Below the pieces are notes generated by a model. It was not told where the DNA came from and did not search any database. It saw only the letters and a program-made list of their open reading frames with translations. The translations under genes were made by a program, and so were the position numbers. A DNA stretch of 64,000 nt. Origin: Zanthoxylum bungeanum (taxonomy: Eukaryota > Streptophyta > Magnoliopsida > Sapindales > Rutaceae). Positions within the stretch are counted from its first letter, which is position 1. Every line of letters begins with the position of its first letter. Of the stretch, positions 24,005 to 36,800 are shown one piece after another. The DNA lies in contig SKCR01047732.1 of NCBI GenBank assembly GCA_019454045.1, positions 1-64,000 on the forward strand. Direction: 5' to 3'.

Positions 24005-25490
24005 GTAGTAAGTTTGATGCAAGATCCAATCTGCTTATCCTTTGTTAAAATGGTTGGAGAATCTCCTATGTGTGCAAGCTTGACTTCAAAATCCAACATT
24101 TATTTCCAATACTAGCAAGTTTCACTACAAGATCTAATCTTGATTTCTCCTAGATGAAATATTGTAGAGATCTCACAAGCTCATTTGAAACATAACATCG
24201 TATTTGGCCTCTTGCTTTTTCAACATCTCTGCAAGAAAATCTTCTATTCCTAGCTTCTTCTCATACTCCTGACTTTTATTTTGCTATTGGAATCTTGCTG
24301 GTGGATTGTTCCTTTGCCCTGAAGTGTTGCTCCATGTAAAATTGGGATGAATCCTCCCACCTAGGTTGTAAGTATTGGAATATAGATTGTTTCCATATTT
24401 GTTAAAGTTACTGACATAGTTCACAGTATCATCATATTGGTTGTAAGATTCTGCCTCTGGTGCTCCTCCATATGGTGAACTTGTCGATCCAACATTAACC
24501 TGCATGCTAAGAGTTTCCAGACATTTTCATATCTGATCCAGCTTGACATTCACAGCCATGTTGGTTCCTACTTCATGGATTCATACTATTCGATAGATCA
24601 TACTCCTATCTGTTAGCCATAAGGAACTATTGTTGGCCATTTATTCAATTAAGTCCTAGGCCTGATCTTCTCATTTTTCCATTAATGCTCCTCCAACAAC
24701 ATCATCTATTGTGATTCTCATTAATCCAGAAAGCATATTGTAGAAGGTTTGCACTTGTAGCCACTTTACAATCTCATTGTGAGGATATTTTCGGAGCAAT
24801 TGCTTATATCTTTCTCATACTTCGCAGAGGAATTATGAGTCATGTTGTACAAAGGATGTGATGTCGTTCCTCAGCTTTGCTGTTCTAGCTGGGAGAAAAT
24901 ATTTTGCAAAGAATTTGGTAGCTAGAGTGTTCCAATTTGTGATGCAACCTGCTGATAGTGAATGAAGCCAAGCCTTAGCTCTGTCTTTAAAAGAATATAG
25001 GAATACATGCAGAAGCATTGCTTCTTCTACCGCTCGATTCTAATTGAATATGCCGCAAACTTCTAGGAAGTTGCTAATGTGGGCATTGGGATCTTCAGTT
25101 GCACTTCTTTCGAACTGAACTGATTGCTGTATCATCTGAATGCAAGTTTTGATGTCACACGCATTTGGAGGTAAGAGAGGAAATACAATACATGATATAA
25201 AGTCGTCAACCACTAGAATTGTTCTGTCTCGAATGAGAATTAGTGGTACAACTTCCAAAGGTTAGGTTCTTGATTGCTCATGTTGATCAGTGTTTCTCAA
25301 TCTTCTCGTCTTTCTCTTTTCAACTGTCTGATTGTTCTTTCAATTTCTGGATCAAGCAGACGAATTTCAAAGCTTCTGCTTCTTCTCATGTAGTATGTGA
25401 GAACCTGAAACACAAGAAAATAATAAGTAAAAATAAATTAGATACAAGTAAAGTATCTAACCTCAGAATTAAGAGTAAAAGATAAATATT
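24005..25490 (-). pseudogene. Decayed Ty3/gypsy gag (Athila-like)
   Basis: In minus-strand order: a segment with EDPNAHISNFLEVCGIFN (25258-25040), the gag core YSFKDRAKAWLHSLSAGCIT and FFAKYFLPARTAKLRNDITSF (25018-24833), and a Asn/Tyr/Gly-rich part (24505-24284) of the type lying downstream of gag in Athila-like elements. Frames are interrupted, so it is dead. 24005-24190 is a non-coding or degraded piece that matches, in reverse complement, 53425-53650. There is no pol downstream; the element is cut at about 24005. Confidence 0.82.
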
Positions 25491-25512
25491 CCCCGGTAAG
25501 GGTGCCAAAAAC
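25491..25512 (-). other. Degenerate gypsy primer-binding site (tRNA-Asp type)
   Basis: On the minus strand this reads TTGGCACCCTTACCGGGG, a decayed form of the TGGCGCCGTTGCCGGGG site of Athila-type elements, positioned between the LTR and the gag remnant. Confidence 0.65.
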
Positions 25513-25514
25513 TT

Positions 25515-27210
25515 GATTGGTGAAATCACACACGTAACGCTAGCGCACGTATCGCTCAAGTAGTATAAAATATATCGATCCCACGAGAACTTAATGCCTG
25601 GGCTATTAATTTATTGAAGTTCAATTTCTACAAGTATATAAAAATTGATTGTTGTTTGGTTGGTGATTTTAACTAAAGACAAGTAATTAAAACAATGCAA
25701 AAGTAAATTCTAAAAAGTAATCAATATTATGAAACTATCTAGGGTTGTGAATCATTCCAATATTGTTCTAAAGATGAAGTGATTATTTTATGTATATGTA
25801 ATATGTCGGTTTATTAACATGGAACACGAAGATATGCAAAATCTTCTGTCAATGATCAGATGCAAATACCCAAAGTAACCCAATTAATTACATGTCTATG
25901 TTAATTAAGAAACTCTGAATTCATTAAGATTAAGTTCCAATTATGGTTACCCACGCCCGACAGGTATATGTTTATCCTGTAAGGAAATTTCTAAGGTGAA
26001 TATGAGATCGGGAGCTATTGAGTCTACGGCTAAAACCTAAAATCCCTTCGTCAATTTCATTTTAAGTTTACCAAATCAATCTTGTTAGTGGCCAATTAAT
26101 AAGAAACATTAAGAACTAGACTCAATAAACTAATACATTACATAAGACATAAGAAAAGTCAACTTATTAAACCATTGATATTGGAATTCATCACAACCCT
26201 AAATAATGTATTTAGTTACGACATATATCTAAGACTACTAAGGACATAAATAAATAAAACATCATGCAACTAATTGAAAACTAGAAAGGTAAAAAAATTA
26301 CAATAATGAAATAAAATACTGGGGTTTGGGAATCCACTTTTATATTTCAAATCTAGAAATCTCTCTTATTATAATATATAAATTTGCATTATATTACCAA
26401 CAGACCATATAGGCGGTATCTTGATTAAGTCAGATTTTAACTAATTTCAACTGACCATAAAAACGGTATCCAATTAAGTCAGGTTAAAATTAATTTAATT
26501 AAATCCAACCGACCATGAAGGCGATATCCAATTAAGTCAGGTTTTAGGATAATTTATATATTATAAAATAAGAGAGATTAATTTAAACTATCATAATAAA
26601 AATTTCTCATTTTACCCCAGCCAAAAGAAGTTACATACTCATGCTTAAATTAAAACACACAATTTTAGTGCTAAAATAAAAAGAAAATACAAGAAAACTG
26701 AAAATAAACAAACAAGGTACTATCTTATTAATATTATAAGAAATTACTCAAAAGAAAGTATGAAGAATTCCTATTATTTAGGCTGCTATTTATAGGCTTA
26801 AAAAAAGGTGTGTATCACGACACGTGCTACAGTAAATGACGGCTGTCGGCATACTGAATTATTGTATCGGCGTCGCGATGCGTTGAGGGTTGGGCGTCAC
26901 GACGGTGCTACAGTGCTGACGTCATGATGACACAAGTGATGATGCATGTCGGCAGATGAATTATTCGCCCGGCGTCGCCACACGTTGTGGCTTGAAGGTC
27001 GCGACGCATGAGCAGTAAATTTTTCATTTTTCCCTTTTTGATTCGTTTTCACCATTTTAGTCCCGATTTGATTCCAGTGAGTCCCGATATTTTATTTATC
27101 TACAAAATAAATACAAACACATCAAAACGTTCATAAAACTTGAGAAACTATGCAAAATATTAAGTAAAATGAGCGGTAAATATTTATATATTTTCCTTTC
27201 ATCAATAGTC
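25515..27210 (-). repeat. Probable 5' LTR of the gypsy element
   Basis: On the minus strand it would start TGATGAAAGGAAAATATA near 27210 and end CACCAATCA near 25515, directly before the PBS. It contains three related GACCATAWAGGCGGTATC-type blocks (26403-26535) and a CG-rich patch with repeated GCGTCGCGA-like words (26860-27005) that recurs at 54100-54210 and 55310-55400. The second LTR is not in the window. Confidence 0.6.
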
Positions 27211-28290
27211 TAAAATTTGTATTCATTAACCCTTGTCGGGAGGTTAGATATTCATGCTGAATTTGTAATTCTTCCGTGTCCATGATAGAATTAGGTTTGA
27301 ATTTCAGTTTTTATTCATTATGAACAATATATAATACATAGAGTTTATGTTATCTGACTTTATTTTGACTAAACTGGAATCTTATGTATTTTCTAAATAT
27401 TATATTCGAGATGATATATTATTATTTATTATTATTATTATTATTATATTATTATTATATATATATATATATATATATATATCTTTGTGATGTTTTTACG
27501 TATAAATTAATTTCATTTTTCAAAAAAAAAAAAAAGATCTAACAAGAGCTTTGGGAATGTATTTAATACCTTCAATAAAGTTTCAAAAAAATGGTCCTTA
27601 CAAAATTTACTATAAAATATAATGAAAATTTGATGTCATACTACACATTTTAACCATAGTAATACAATACTAGTCCAACTCTTTAGCTATTTTGGTATTG
27701 TTGTTTAGAAGTTGTTGCCCTTAAATAAACATGTATAAAGTTTTAGAATTTAAAGTTATTTCGTAATAATTTGACAAAAACTCGTGGTCGTGAACATAAG
27801 TGGACCACCCACTTTATATTCTATTTTGATTTTTTGTATTTATAATTTATCTTACATTATTTAGCGGTAATAATCTCATCCAAATTTTTTCTTTTAAATA
27901 GAGAGCAATTATTGTAAATTTATTCCTTAGGTCTAAAGTCAATTATAAGGTGCTTTTTTATATGCTTTAATATTTTCTCTTCTTTATTATTTTATTTTAT
28001 CTATAATATATTATCAACACGATTAGCTGATATTGATAGGTGCAGTATTTTTAAGGTTTTATTTCATTGAGGTTCCTATGTCATTAAGTTGGTTCCTCCA
28101 TATCAAAAATAAGGATAGAGTTTTTATATAATATATTATTTTTATAATATTGATATAATGTTATCTTGTTATAATTGTATTATATTTCTTCTATGTTTAT
28201 GATTATATCAATATCAATTGTTTAATATTAATATTGTAATTCAATAATAAAATTAGAATTTGTAATTCTAAACAACAATTAAAGTTTAAA
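27211..28290. other. Non-coding repeat DNA with microsatellite
   Basis: No gene is recognised. It holds an ATT/AT microsatellite at 27420-27483. 27791-28020 is a diverged relative of the direct repeats at 54427 and 56427 (shared landmarks CATAAGTGGAC, CCCACTTTA, TAATAATCTCATC and AATTATAAGGTGCTTTTTTA). Confidence 0.5.
27420..27483. repeat. (ATT)n/(AT)n compound microsatellite
   Basis: ATT units pass into about a dozen AT units. Confidence 0.92.
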
Positions 28291-30060
28291 ATCACTATCC
28301 ACATGCTCTTAATACATAAGAGGAAAAAAAGACTGAACATGCATCAATAGAGATGGCAATAAGGAGGGGAGGGGATCGACATCCCCATATCCATTTCCTG
28401 TAATATTTTATCAGATGTAAGATGTTAATGACATGAAACAGGAACAATCTGTCCCCCGGAGCCTGAAAATAAATGAAAATCGGACATGACGCGCCTTGAA
28501 AATTAGATATCCGGGAACACAGTCCAACACCACAACGACCTGTTATAAATATTAGATACACTAAAAAAACATCTGATCCAGATTCAAAATATAGAAATTC
28601 TTAATATCAAAACTCAAGAGCTCTATGCTCAAAACTATACGTGCAAATCGGAACATTATTTACATACATAAATATATATGTGCATTACATGATCCAACAA
28701 AAATCAAACAAACATATTGTTATACACATAGACATTTCCCCAGGACTCTAGAGTGGTGACTACAATTTGGGTGGTCCTTCATCTTGAGCTTGAGTATCCA
28801 AAATTTGGTGGCTAACCGATCTGGTTGTCAACCTGCAAAACTAGCAAACTGAGATAGTGTGAGTTATAAAACTCAGTAAGTAAACACACCCATTAGGAAA
28901 AACAAAAATAAATTTTAGAAAAGTATGAATAAATAAATACATATACATATATGAAATTATCTTTCCGAAAACCTTTAAACTTTATACTATTTTTTACCCT
29001 TCTTAAACATAACATCTTTTAATAACACATGTATATTTATGATCCATAAAATGAGTTAATAAGGCTTCTGTAAGTCACAACCGAAATTTTAAAATAAAAG
29101 TTTAATATCTCAAAATATTTTAAATATTATCAAATCAGAAAGTCTTAAATATCTTATTTGTCAACAAGTCAATCATTAAATCCTTTATACGAATAGCCTT
29201 TCGAATGATTGACATCCATGTTACATATACATACTTAGAAATGTATCTAATGCGGATCAGAAACCTTACTCTCAAACTCCTTCGAATGTTCAAACCTTGA
29301 GCTACATACACACATATACACATTCAAAAACATATCTCATACATATTTTCAAATCTTCTTCCTAGGAAAAATACCATAATATTCAAGTAAACGAATCACA
29401 CACACTTATCCCACATAATTATCACAAAGTCAGCCCATCCACCCAAAAGGAACATGAAACACACAAGAATTCTCTATATAGTCAAATGACGCTCATTATC
29501 AGAAACAGAACATAATACGAATTTTTCACAAAAATGCATACGTTATCAGAAACGGAAGTACACCAGTCAACTCCATTCACAATCAGAAATATAAATCAAA
29601 TGTGAATTCCTTACAGACAAACGTATACATTATTATAAATCAAAACACACGCCATTTGACACTGGCTACATATATTACAACAGTAATATATGAAGATAAT
29701 GATGCATATATTGCATGAATTAGAGTGAGGTACATTAAGAAAGACATAACCAAACACATTTCACCAAAGTTCTTTTACACCCATGAGCTTTAGCAGGGCA
29801 AATAAATAATATTAAGCAAATTTATACATAGTATTTACATACGTCGACTTAGTAGATTATCTTAATAATATATTTTAATGAGGATATTTCATCAGAGAAG
29901 GATATTCATTGAAGTGACGAACTGCATTTTAATAAAAATATATTAATTTTTTTTTCTTCGTACAAATTTGTATTCTATTGGGTTTCATTTGTAAGGTTTT
30001 TTTTGAAACAACATTATACATATCCAAATGTTAAATAAATTATGTTAGGTTAAAATGGTA
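28291..30060. repeat. Non-coding retroelement fragment shared with 55613-56415
   Basis: 29335-30060 and 55613-56415 match over most of their length (for example ATCTCATACATATTTTCAAA, CACACACTTATCCCACATAA, GAAGATAATGATGC). The stretch also contains GTGAGTTATAAAACTCAGTA (28859-28878), a motif I associate with gypsy chromovirus ends. No coding sequence is present. The pairing with the LTR-like repeat at 27791 and 54427 suggests one element type. Confidence 0.5.
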
Positions 30061-31748
30061 GGGCGCAAATGATGGAGTTGGTGCTTGGAGTGCAAATCTG
30101 ATTTGTATATTTTATTATTTATTAATAAAACAGCTATATTTTTCATTTCATACCTTTTAATGGTATTGTCATTATGCGTATTAGATTGATGTATAGATAT
30201 GCTAAGAATGACATCGACCTTAGAATAGTATTGACACTAGGTGTAAACTATTCTTAAAGAAAACATTTATAGTTGTTGATTTTGGAATACAGTCAAATTC
30301 CTATAATCAAGAAGACTAGCACTTGTCGTATATATAATTGGAGTTCCAATGGTTTAACCCAATGTACTATGAGTTTTGGAAACTCGTATAGACATGTGGG
30401 TATTCGTTGAAGCGAATACTGAATGACTCATAGGTGATTCCTAATAGTTGGAAGTACACACCACCGTCAATATGAATCTCCTCGAGTCGAGTAGCATATG
30501 TAATCCTTTAACTATAGAATATTATTTATTTTATGTGAGATCCTCGACACTTTGATGCCATGTATGTCATAAATCTTTCATGGTCTTACCTCTAGCTGTT
30601 CGTTGGGTGTGGATCGATGTACTCGGTAATTAAGTGCGAAGCAAGATAGGATCTGTTGGCCCATATGTGTACTATAAGGGGTTTAGGTATCCATGTAAGT
30701 AAAGTCACGATTCTTAAAGACCTTGGTTAAAGCCGATCACCTATGGTGGATCGCATCAGTTGTAACGAATCATGGACATATCGACATGAGATGTGCGCCT
30801 TGGAAACTTGATGGTGTATTCTATGTTTCCTAAGCACAACTCGGATAGCCTACGACAGAGGGATAGTTCAGAAAGGTCATTCGTATTCTTCGCGAATTCG
30901 GAGGTGGCTGAATTGCGTATATATTATATGATGAACATGTATGAACTTAGAGAGTCCCAATATGTATGAACTTTTTACTCATTGAGTACTTGGATAGCCG
31001 ATTTATTTTTGATAAAGATAATATTAGATATTATAATTATTAACTAAGATAATCAAGTATTATTGGATAACATTGATTATTTACTTTGACTTATTGGATT
31101 AATTAGATTAATTCAATGATTACACAAAGGATGAATTATAAAATCATAATATCTCTACCATTTAAGGATATTATGGAAGTTGTAAGTATGTAATAATAGA
31201 TGGTTTTGCCTTGATTTAATTGGATTAAATCAAAGTGGAAAATATTTAACTAATCTATTTCCTAATCCTCGGCTTGATTTAATTGAAATAATCAAAGTGG
31301 GAGACAATGGAGATTAGTCACACCTAATTATACATATTTATAAAATTTGGATTAAGACCACTTAAAAGTTGTTTACAACTTTTATTAACTAAAAATTGCC
31401 TAAGTTTTACTATAAACAGAAATCTTATGGAAGGTTTTTAATTACAAGTACAAGACAAGTATAAGCATAAGATTTTTAATTACAAGTACAAGACAAGACA
31501 AGACAAGGTTTTTAATTACAAGTACAAGACAAGTACAAGTACAGGTTTTTAATATAATTATGCATAAGATATATTGGATATGAATTGTATATTTTAAATT
31601 AAAACATTGACCTAATTAAGTTAATAATTTGATTGTCATAAATCTTTTGTGATTAGGTGATTACTTTAATTAAGTAATAGTATTAATAATGTTGGAGCAT
31701 TATTTGATGGTTCGTCTTGTCAATACGGAGATGAATGAGTTCTTACTA
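30061..31748. other. Non-coding, unassigned, LTR-like composition
   Basis: No open frame of interest is present. Higher-GC, non-coding text around 30360-30960 resembles copia LTR sequence in style but does not match the family A LTRs by eye. It may be the 5' end of the plus-strand copia element continued at 41069, which the 9.3-kb family A insertion would have split; no PBS was found to prove this. Confidence 0.4.
31431..31552. repeat. Tandem repeat, ~40-bp unit, about three copies
   Basis: The unit is TTTTTAATTACAAGTACAAG plus ACAAG-type words. Copies differ in how many ACAAG pentamers they carry, a sign of replication slippage. Confidence 0.85.
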
Positions 31749-31753
31749 TTTAT

Positions 31754-33831
31754 CGTTGGGAAATCTCTAAGTCCTGAGGATCGATTCAAGTATAAAACAT
31801 AAGTGCGAATACAACAAAGGAAGTTATGGAATACTCACAATGATCGGTTGAGACGATGCGGTGAAAAACAAAACTTTTTATGCCCTTTGAACACGTCTAA
31901 GGCTCACGGCAATGACTGGTTTTCTTCCTCCAAGAATCGGCCATGGATGGGTGAATCAAGCTCCAAGCTTTCTTGTAAAATCCCATGCTCACGGGTGGGC
32001 TTCCCTATCACCTTCGCAAGACTCAAAAGTGTGCTAGCACATGTGAAAAATTGCAACAAATCTTCACTTGTCTTCTTCCATGCTCACGACATTTAGGAAA
32101 AATGGAGGAGAGGATTTGTGGCCCTTGGCCGAATGCAATGAAGAAGAGAGAGATAAAAATGATTTTGTTTTATTTGGTTTTGTGTATCTAATACACAAAA
32201 AATAAAATCAAAAAATTGTAAAAGGCATTTCCAAAAGTCAAATACAATTTTGGAGCCAAAAGCATTTAACTCTTTCCAACCACTTCCATCAAGTCACATC
32301 ACTCATAGATAGTGACTGGTGTCAATCACTCAAAGTGAAAGACATCTATCACTTGATTGACGAATGATGTGACGCTAGATGTGACTTGCGATTTGACGTT
32401 TGATGTGACTTGCGGGCCGCACTTGAATTCGAAATGCGAATGCACTCACAAATACTCTCGGGCTCGGGTTCGCTAATTCCATATTAACGAATTTTTCGTT
32501 GCGTCGTAATTAAATCTAATTTAATTAAATAATCATGCCTAGCATAATTACTATTCACGTCGCTAACGAATTAATTCTAAATTAATTCGATAGCCCGAAT
32601 TAAAATCTAATTTCAATTCTGCGTCGAAATTCAATTTCGTTTAATATATCGAATATATTAATTTATCGATTAATTCCAAATTAATCGTTCTCTCTCTTTA
32701 AATAATATTTTATTCTAGATAAAATATCTCCGTAATTAATCCCAAATTAATTTTCTCTCTCATCTTATTATTCCCAGATTAATAAAGTGCGAGTCATACA
32801 TCATCGGTGAATCTTCGAGAAGCGACCCATGAGATCCCCGGATATATTGGCAGTAAATACGGTTATCGAACTATCCGAATACGTATGTACCTAGTACTAC
32901 GTTTTACCGATTTACAAGACAAGGTTGGCTTCTAGCAAAGCGCCATGCCTACCCAATTCTCCAGAAACATGCTTACAGGAATAAGCGATCTATATCAGGC
33001 GTAGTATACGTAGTATCGTGTATGTCGATCCAGTATCAGATGTCATGTGCTAGGCCTGAGGCTGGAATTGTGTCTGCCCCGTACGAAGCACATGTCGGAT
33101 GTCTGGTAACTAGTCTCTATAATCGGATATACATGACCTAGTCATAATATCCCGATGACTGCAGTACTTAAGAGTACTAGTATTGTATCATACGTGACAT
33201 CATCTCCACTATGACTGGAGTGATACTTCCGTCTTCACATCACACCCAACACACTACGATTCTCAATATACCCAGCAGAGGCGTACACAGAACCTGTTAA
33301 AGCCCTGGACAACCAAAACCAAAGCATATTGATTGTCGCAAGTATTAGCGGTGCAAGTCTCAGGTTAAGACCAAATACACCTACCCTGATGTCGGACTTC
33401 CATAGACACATAGTCATACTACCAATGGAATTCCGAGGGGGTCTATCCAGAGTGAAGCTGTTTCCGTACCATCGGTAAAACACAACCTCCTATTACACTT
33501 GCATGAGTATCCAATACCCAAATATATGAGAACTATGCTATTGTGCCCTCACAACACACACAATTGTAATACTAGTCTTTTATGCATTTATCGATGTCCA
33601 ATCTCGATAATACTCTGACTAGGGATATTTAATGATTATACCTTCGTGGATTGATACTATCTCATTTCATCTCAATCCATGAACTAATCATGAGGACCTC
33701 CTATCATTTATACATCTAGGTGATCTAATCACAAATGATAAGAGAGCAATCTCCTTTGTCACATAGTTAATTTGTACAATAACACCATTATCTGTACAAA
33801 TAGTGATGCTATGGATTATAATTGTCCAACA
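31754..33831 (-). repeat. Family A 3' LTR (2078 bp)
   Basis: On the minus strand it begins TGTTGGACAATTATAATCC at 33831 and ends ...TTTCCCAACG at 31754, the final CA having decayed to CG. It keeps the full hairpin chain (32440-32790). The frames at 31803-32096 and 31985-32191 recur in the other LTR only because the LTRs are copies of one another. Confidence 0.88.
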
Positions 33832-33846
33832 ATCTCCCACTTGGCC
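33832..33846 (-). other. Polypurine tract
   Basis: Minus-strand GGCCAAGTGGGAGAT directly precedes the LTR start TGTTGG. AAGTGGGAGATTG is the classic plus-strand primer of plant copia elements. Confidence 0.88.
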
Positions 33847-36800
33847 TATAGCCAGTCACTCGAGTGTTTACCACCCGAACTATGTACGGTTCGCTCAAAC
33901 TGCTGAGGACAGGCTTTCATCAGGGGATTTGCATGATTATCGTCTGATGTGATTTATACGATCATCATATCACCTCGATGTATGATCCGAACTAATCAGA
34001 TGAATAGTCGAAGTATATATCTGGATCATTGATGAGACCGTTAATTCTGTAGCCTGCACTGTAGCTTAGCTCAGCTGCTAACAGAACTATATCTAATCTA
34101 ATTAGATTTGTTGATGACCCAGATGGCTTCTATTGCTGCCTCAGCTGCAACAATTACCCGCATTTATTGTTTATGCGGTAACAGTATCTTGCTTGGAAGA
34201 TTTCCAGCTCACTGTTCCCTTTATTCAAACTGTATAGTACCGTTATTGTGACTTTATAGTCGTATTTATCGGTTAGGAAACTTGCAGCAGTGATCCCAGT
34301 CACTTGAAGTTCTCATTCTCCATAGTTTAAGACATCATCCTTAGTTCTCTAAGATACTAACGGATGTTCTTATATCAATCCAGTGACCATCAATAGGATC
34401 GATCTGTTTGTGACTCCATATGCTCAAAGCGTATGAGACACTAGGTCACGTACATTTTTCAATGTGCGAGTTCTCGGAGAGTTTTAATAACTTTAAATCT
34501 ATTCCAGTAGATCTTTATTCCTAGAATAAAGGTTGTTTCTCCCAAGAATTCTACGGAGAATTTTCATGAAAGCCAAGCTTTCACCGATTGTAATATGGGA
34601 ATATCATTTCCAAGAAATGACATGTTATCATTATTTATAGGACAGTCACTTTCAGTGCACTCCCAATAGCCTCCTTTTATACACAAGAATCATTTCGTTT
34701 TGAATTAAATCATACATCATTACGATTACATCAAAACGATTGTTCCAAGAACACAATGCTTACTTCAATCCATACATGGATCGAATAATCTGTAAACCTT
34801 GTTTGCTAGTTTTGGTACGACAAAACCGTCAGAATGTTGTAAACATCCTCCAAAAGGTTTCTGCTCAAGGAAAGCGATTTTGACGTTCAGCTGCCATATT
34901 TCATAAATGAAACATGCAGCATTAACAAGCATTATCAAATGGATTTACCTCGGCAACATGAAAAGGATTTCGTTGTATTCAACACAATGTTGATAACGAT
35001 ACCTTTCCGCTACAAGCCTAGCATTGTACGTTGGTATGTTTCCATCCATGTATGTATTCGTTGAAGACTTATATAGTACCAATAGGAACAATGCCTTCCG
35101 GTACAACAACTAGTGTCCAAACATAGTTGGTATACATGGAATCCATTTCGGACATCATGGAACTTTGCCATAATAGGGAGTCGATACCTTGTATCACTTC
35201 CTCATACGCAGTCGGTTGGTATTCCCCACAAGATTGACATCTTTATGAGGTGAGATCAGAAGCCCATACCCCAGGTTATTTTCTGACTCTCTCCGACCTA
35301 CCCGGTTCTTGTGTATTCGAATATTACTGGTACAGTTTCATCCTTGATGAACTGTTTATATTCCATTAAAGACTCGGTGTCTTGAATAGTATTACTCCGA
35401 TTTTCATCGAGTTTTACTATCCTCCCACTTACCACTGCATATCGGTATTCCTCTTAGGAAAACCGCATGGTGAACAACAATAACATTGTTCTATTGTGAG
35501 ATGTATAAGTACTATACTTTGGTTTCCCTATGATAACCTACAATTAGGCACTTATCTGATTTGGGTTCTATTTTGGTATCAACCAAATGTATGCCCAGCA
35601 TTCCCAAATCATCAGGAGTTAGAAAGCCCGGTTTCTTTCCTGTTCATATCTAATATGAATTCTGTCTAACAGATTTTCATGGAACCTTATTCAAAATTAG
35701 TATTGCACTGTTAAATGCTTATCCGTTGAAGTAAATGGTAGCTCAGAGCGATTCATGATTAACCTTATCATGTCCAACAAAATTCGGTTTCTCCGTTCGA
35801 ACACACCGTCAAACTGACGTGTTCCGGGAGGAGTCCTCATTGAAAGAATACTATACTCTTTCAAGTATATTAGAAACTTATTGCTTAAGTATTTTCATCA
35901 TGGTCAAACCGTGATGTTTTAATACTTTAGCCGATATGTTCGTCTATTTCGTGTCGAAACTCTAAAAGTTTCCGATTTGTGTTTCAAAAGAAACACATAA
36001 CCATAACGAGATGCCACATCCGTTAAGGTCACGAAATATTCATATACACCTCTAGCCTAGCTAGATATGGACCCACTTACGTCACTATGAACGGGGGGTA
36101 ACAGATCGATGGCACTAACACTTTTACCAAGTAAAAAGGTATTTTAGGCACTTTGCCTAATAAACTAGATTCGTAGACTATATTTGAATGGAATCAAATC
36201 TGTCCAAGTATCCACTCTTAGAAAGTGTGGATATACGAGTCTTGTTTAATGTGTCCCAGACAACACTGCCACAAACAAGTCTCATCTGATCAAATCAGTT
36301 TGAGCTATTAGTTTCTCTTGTTATATGTTTGAGATTTTATTTATATTCAAAATATAAATGTTTTTATTCGCATCTAATGTGTTTCTCTCAATATCATCTT
36401 TATAAAATAAAACACTTTAGTGTTCTAGAATATAAAGGTATACTCACAACGAGTTATACTCGATATAGAGATAATGTTTCTAGTCAAACTAGTTACATTA
36501 TAACAGTTTCCTAATTTAAGTACACACCCGAAGGGTAGTTCCTAAATTTAGGTATCTACGGTTGAAACAGCGACTTTCGTCCCGTTTACGATTCGCAGAT
36601 TAATCTCATCTGAAGTCAGTATCCTGCTAATAAGTAGATGCTGCAAATCAGTACATATGTTCATGTACCACTATTTAATATCTAAAATCCAATTTTAATA
36701 CTAGTAGTGAACATATTTATGACAAACATCTTTAAAGTTAGAGCCTTACCATTTCTTTTATTCCTTCATGTCTGCCTTGTCCATACGACAATCACGCTTC

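Noticed and set aside
31803..32191. Open frames recurring at 39799-40142 with nearly the same protein, suggesting a conserved small gene
   Set aside because: Both lie in the two LTRs of one element; similarity follows from LTR identity. The frame is antisense to the element and has no known domain.
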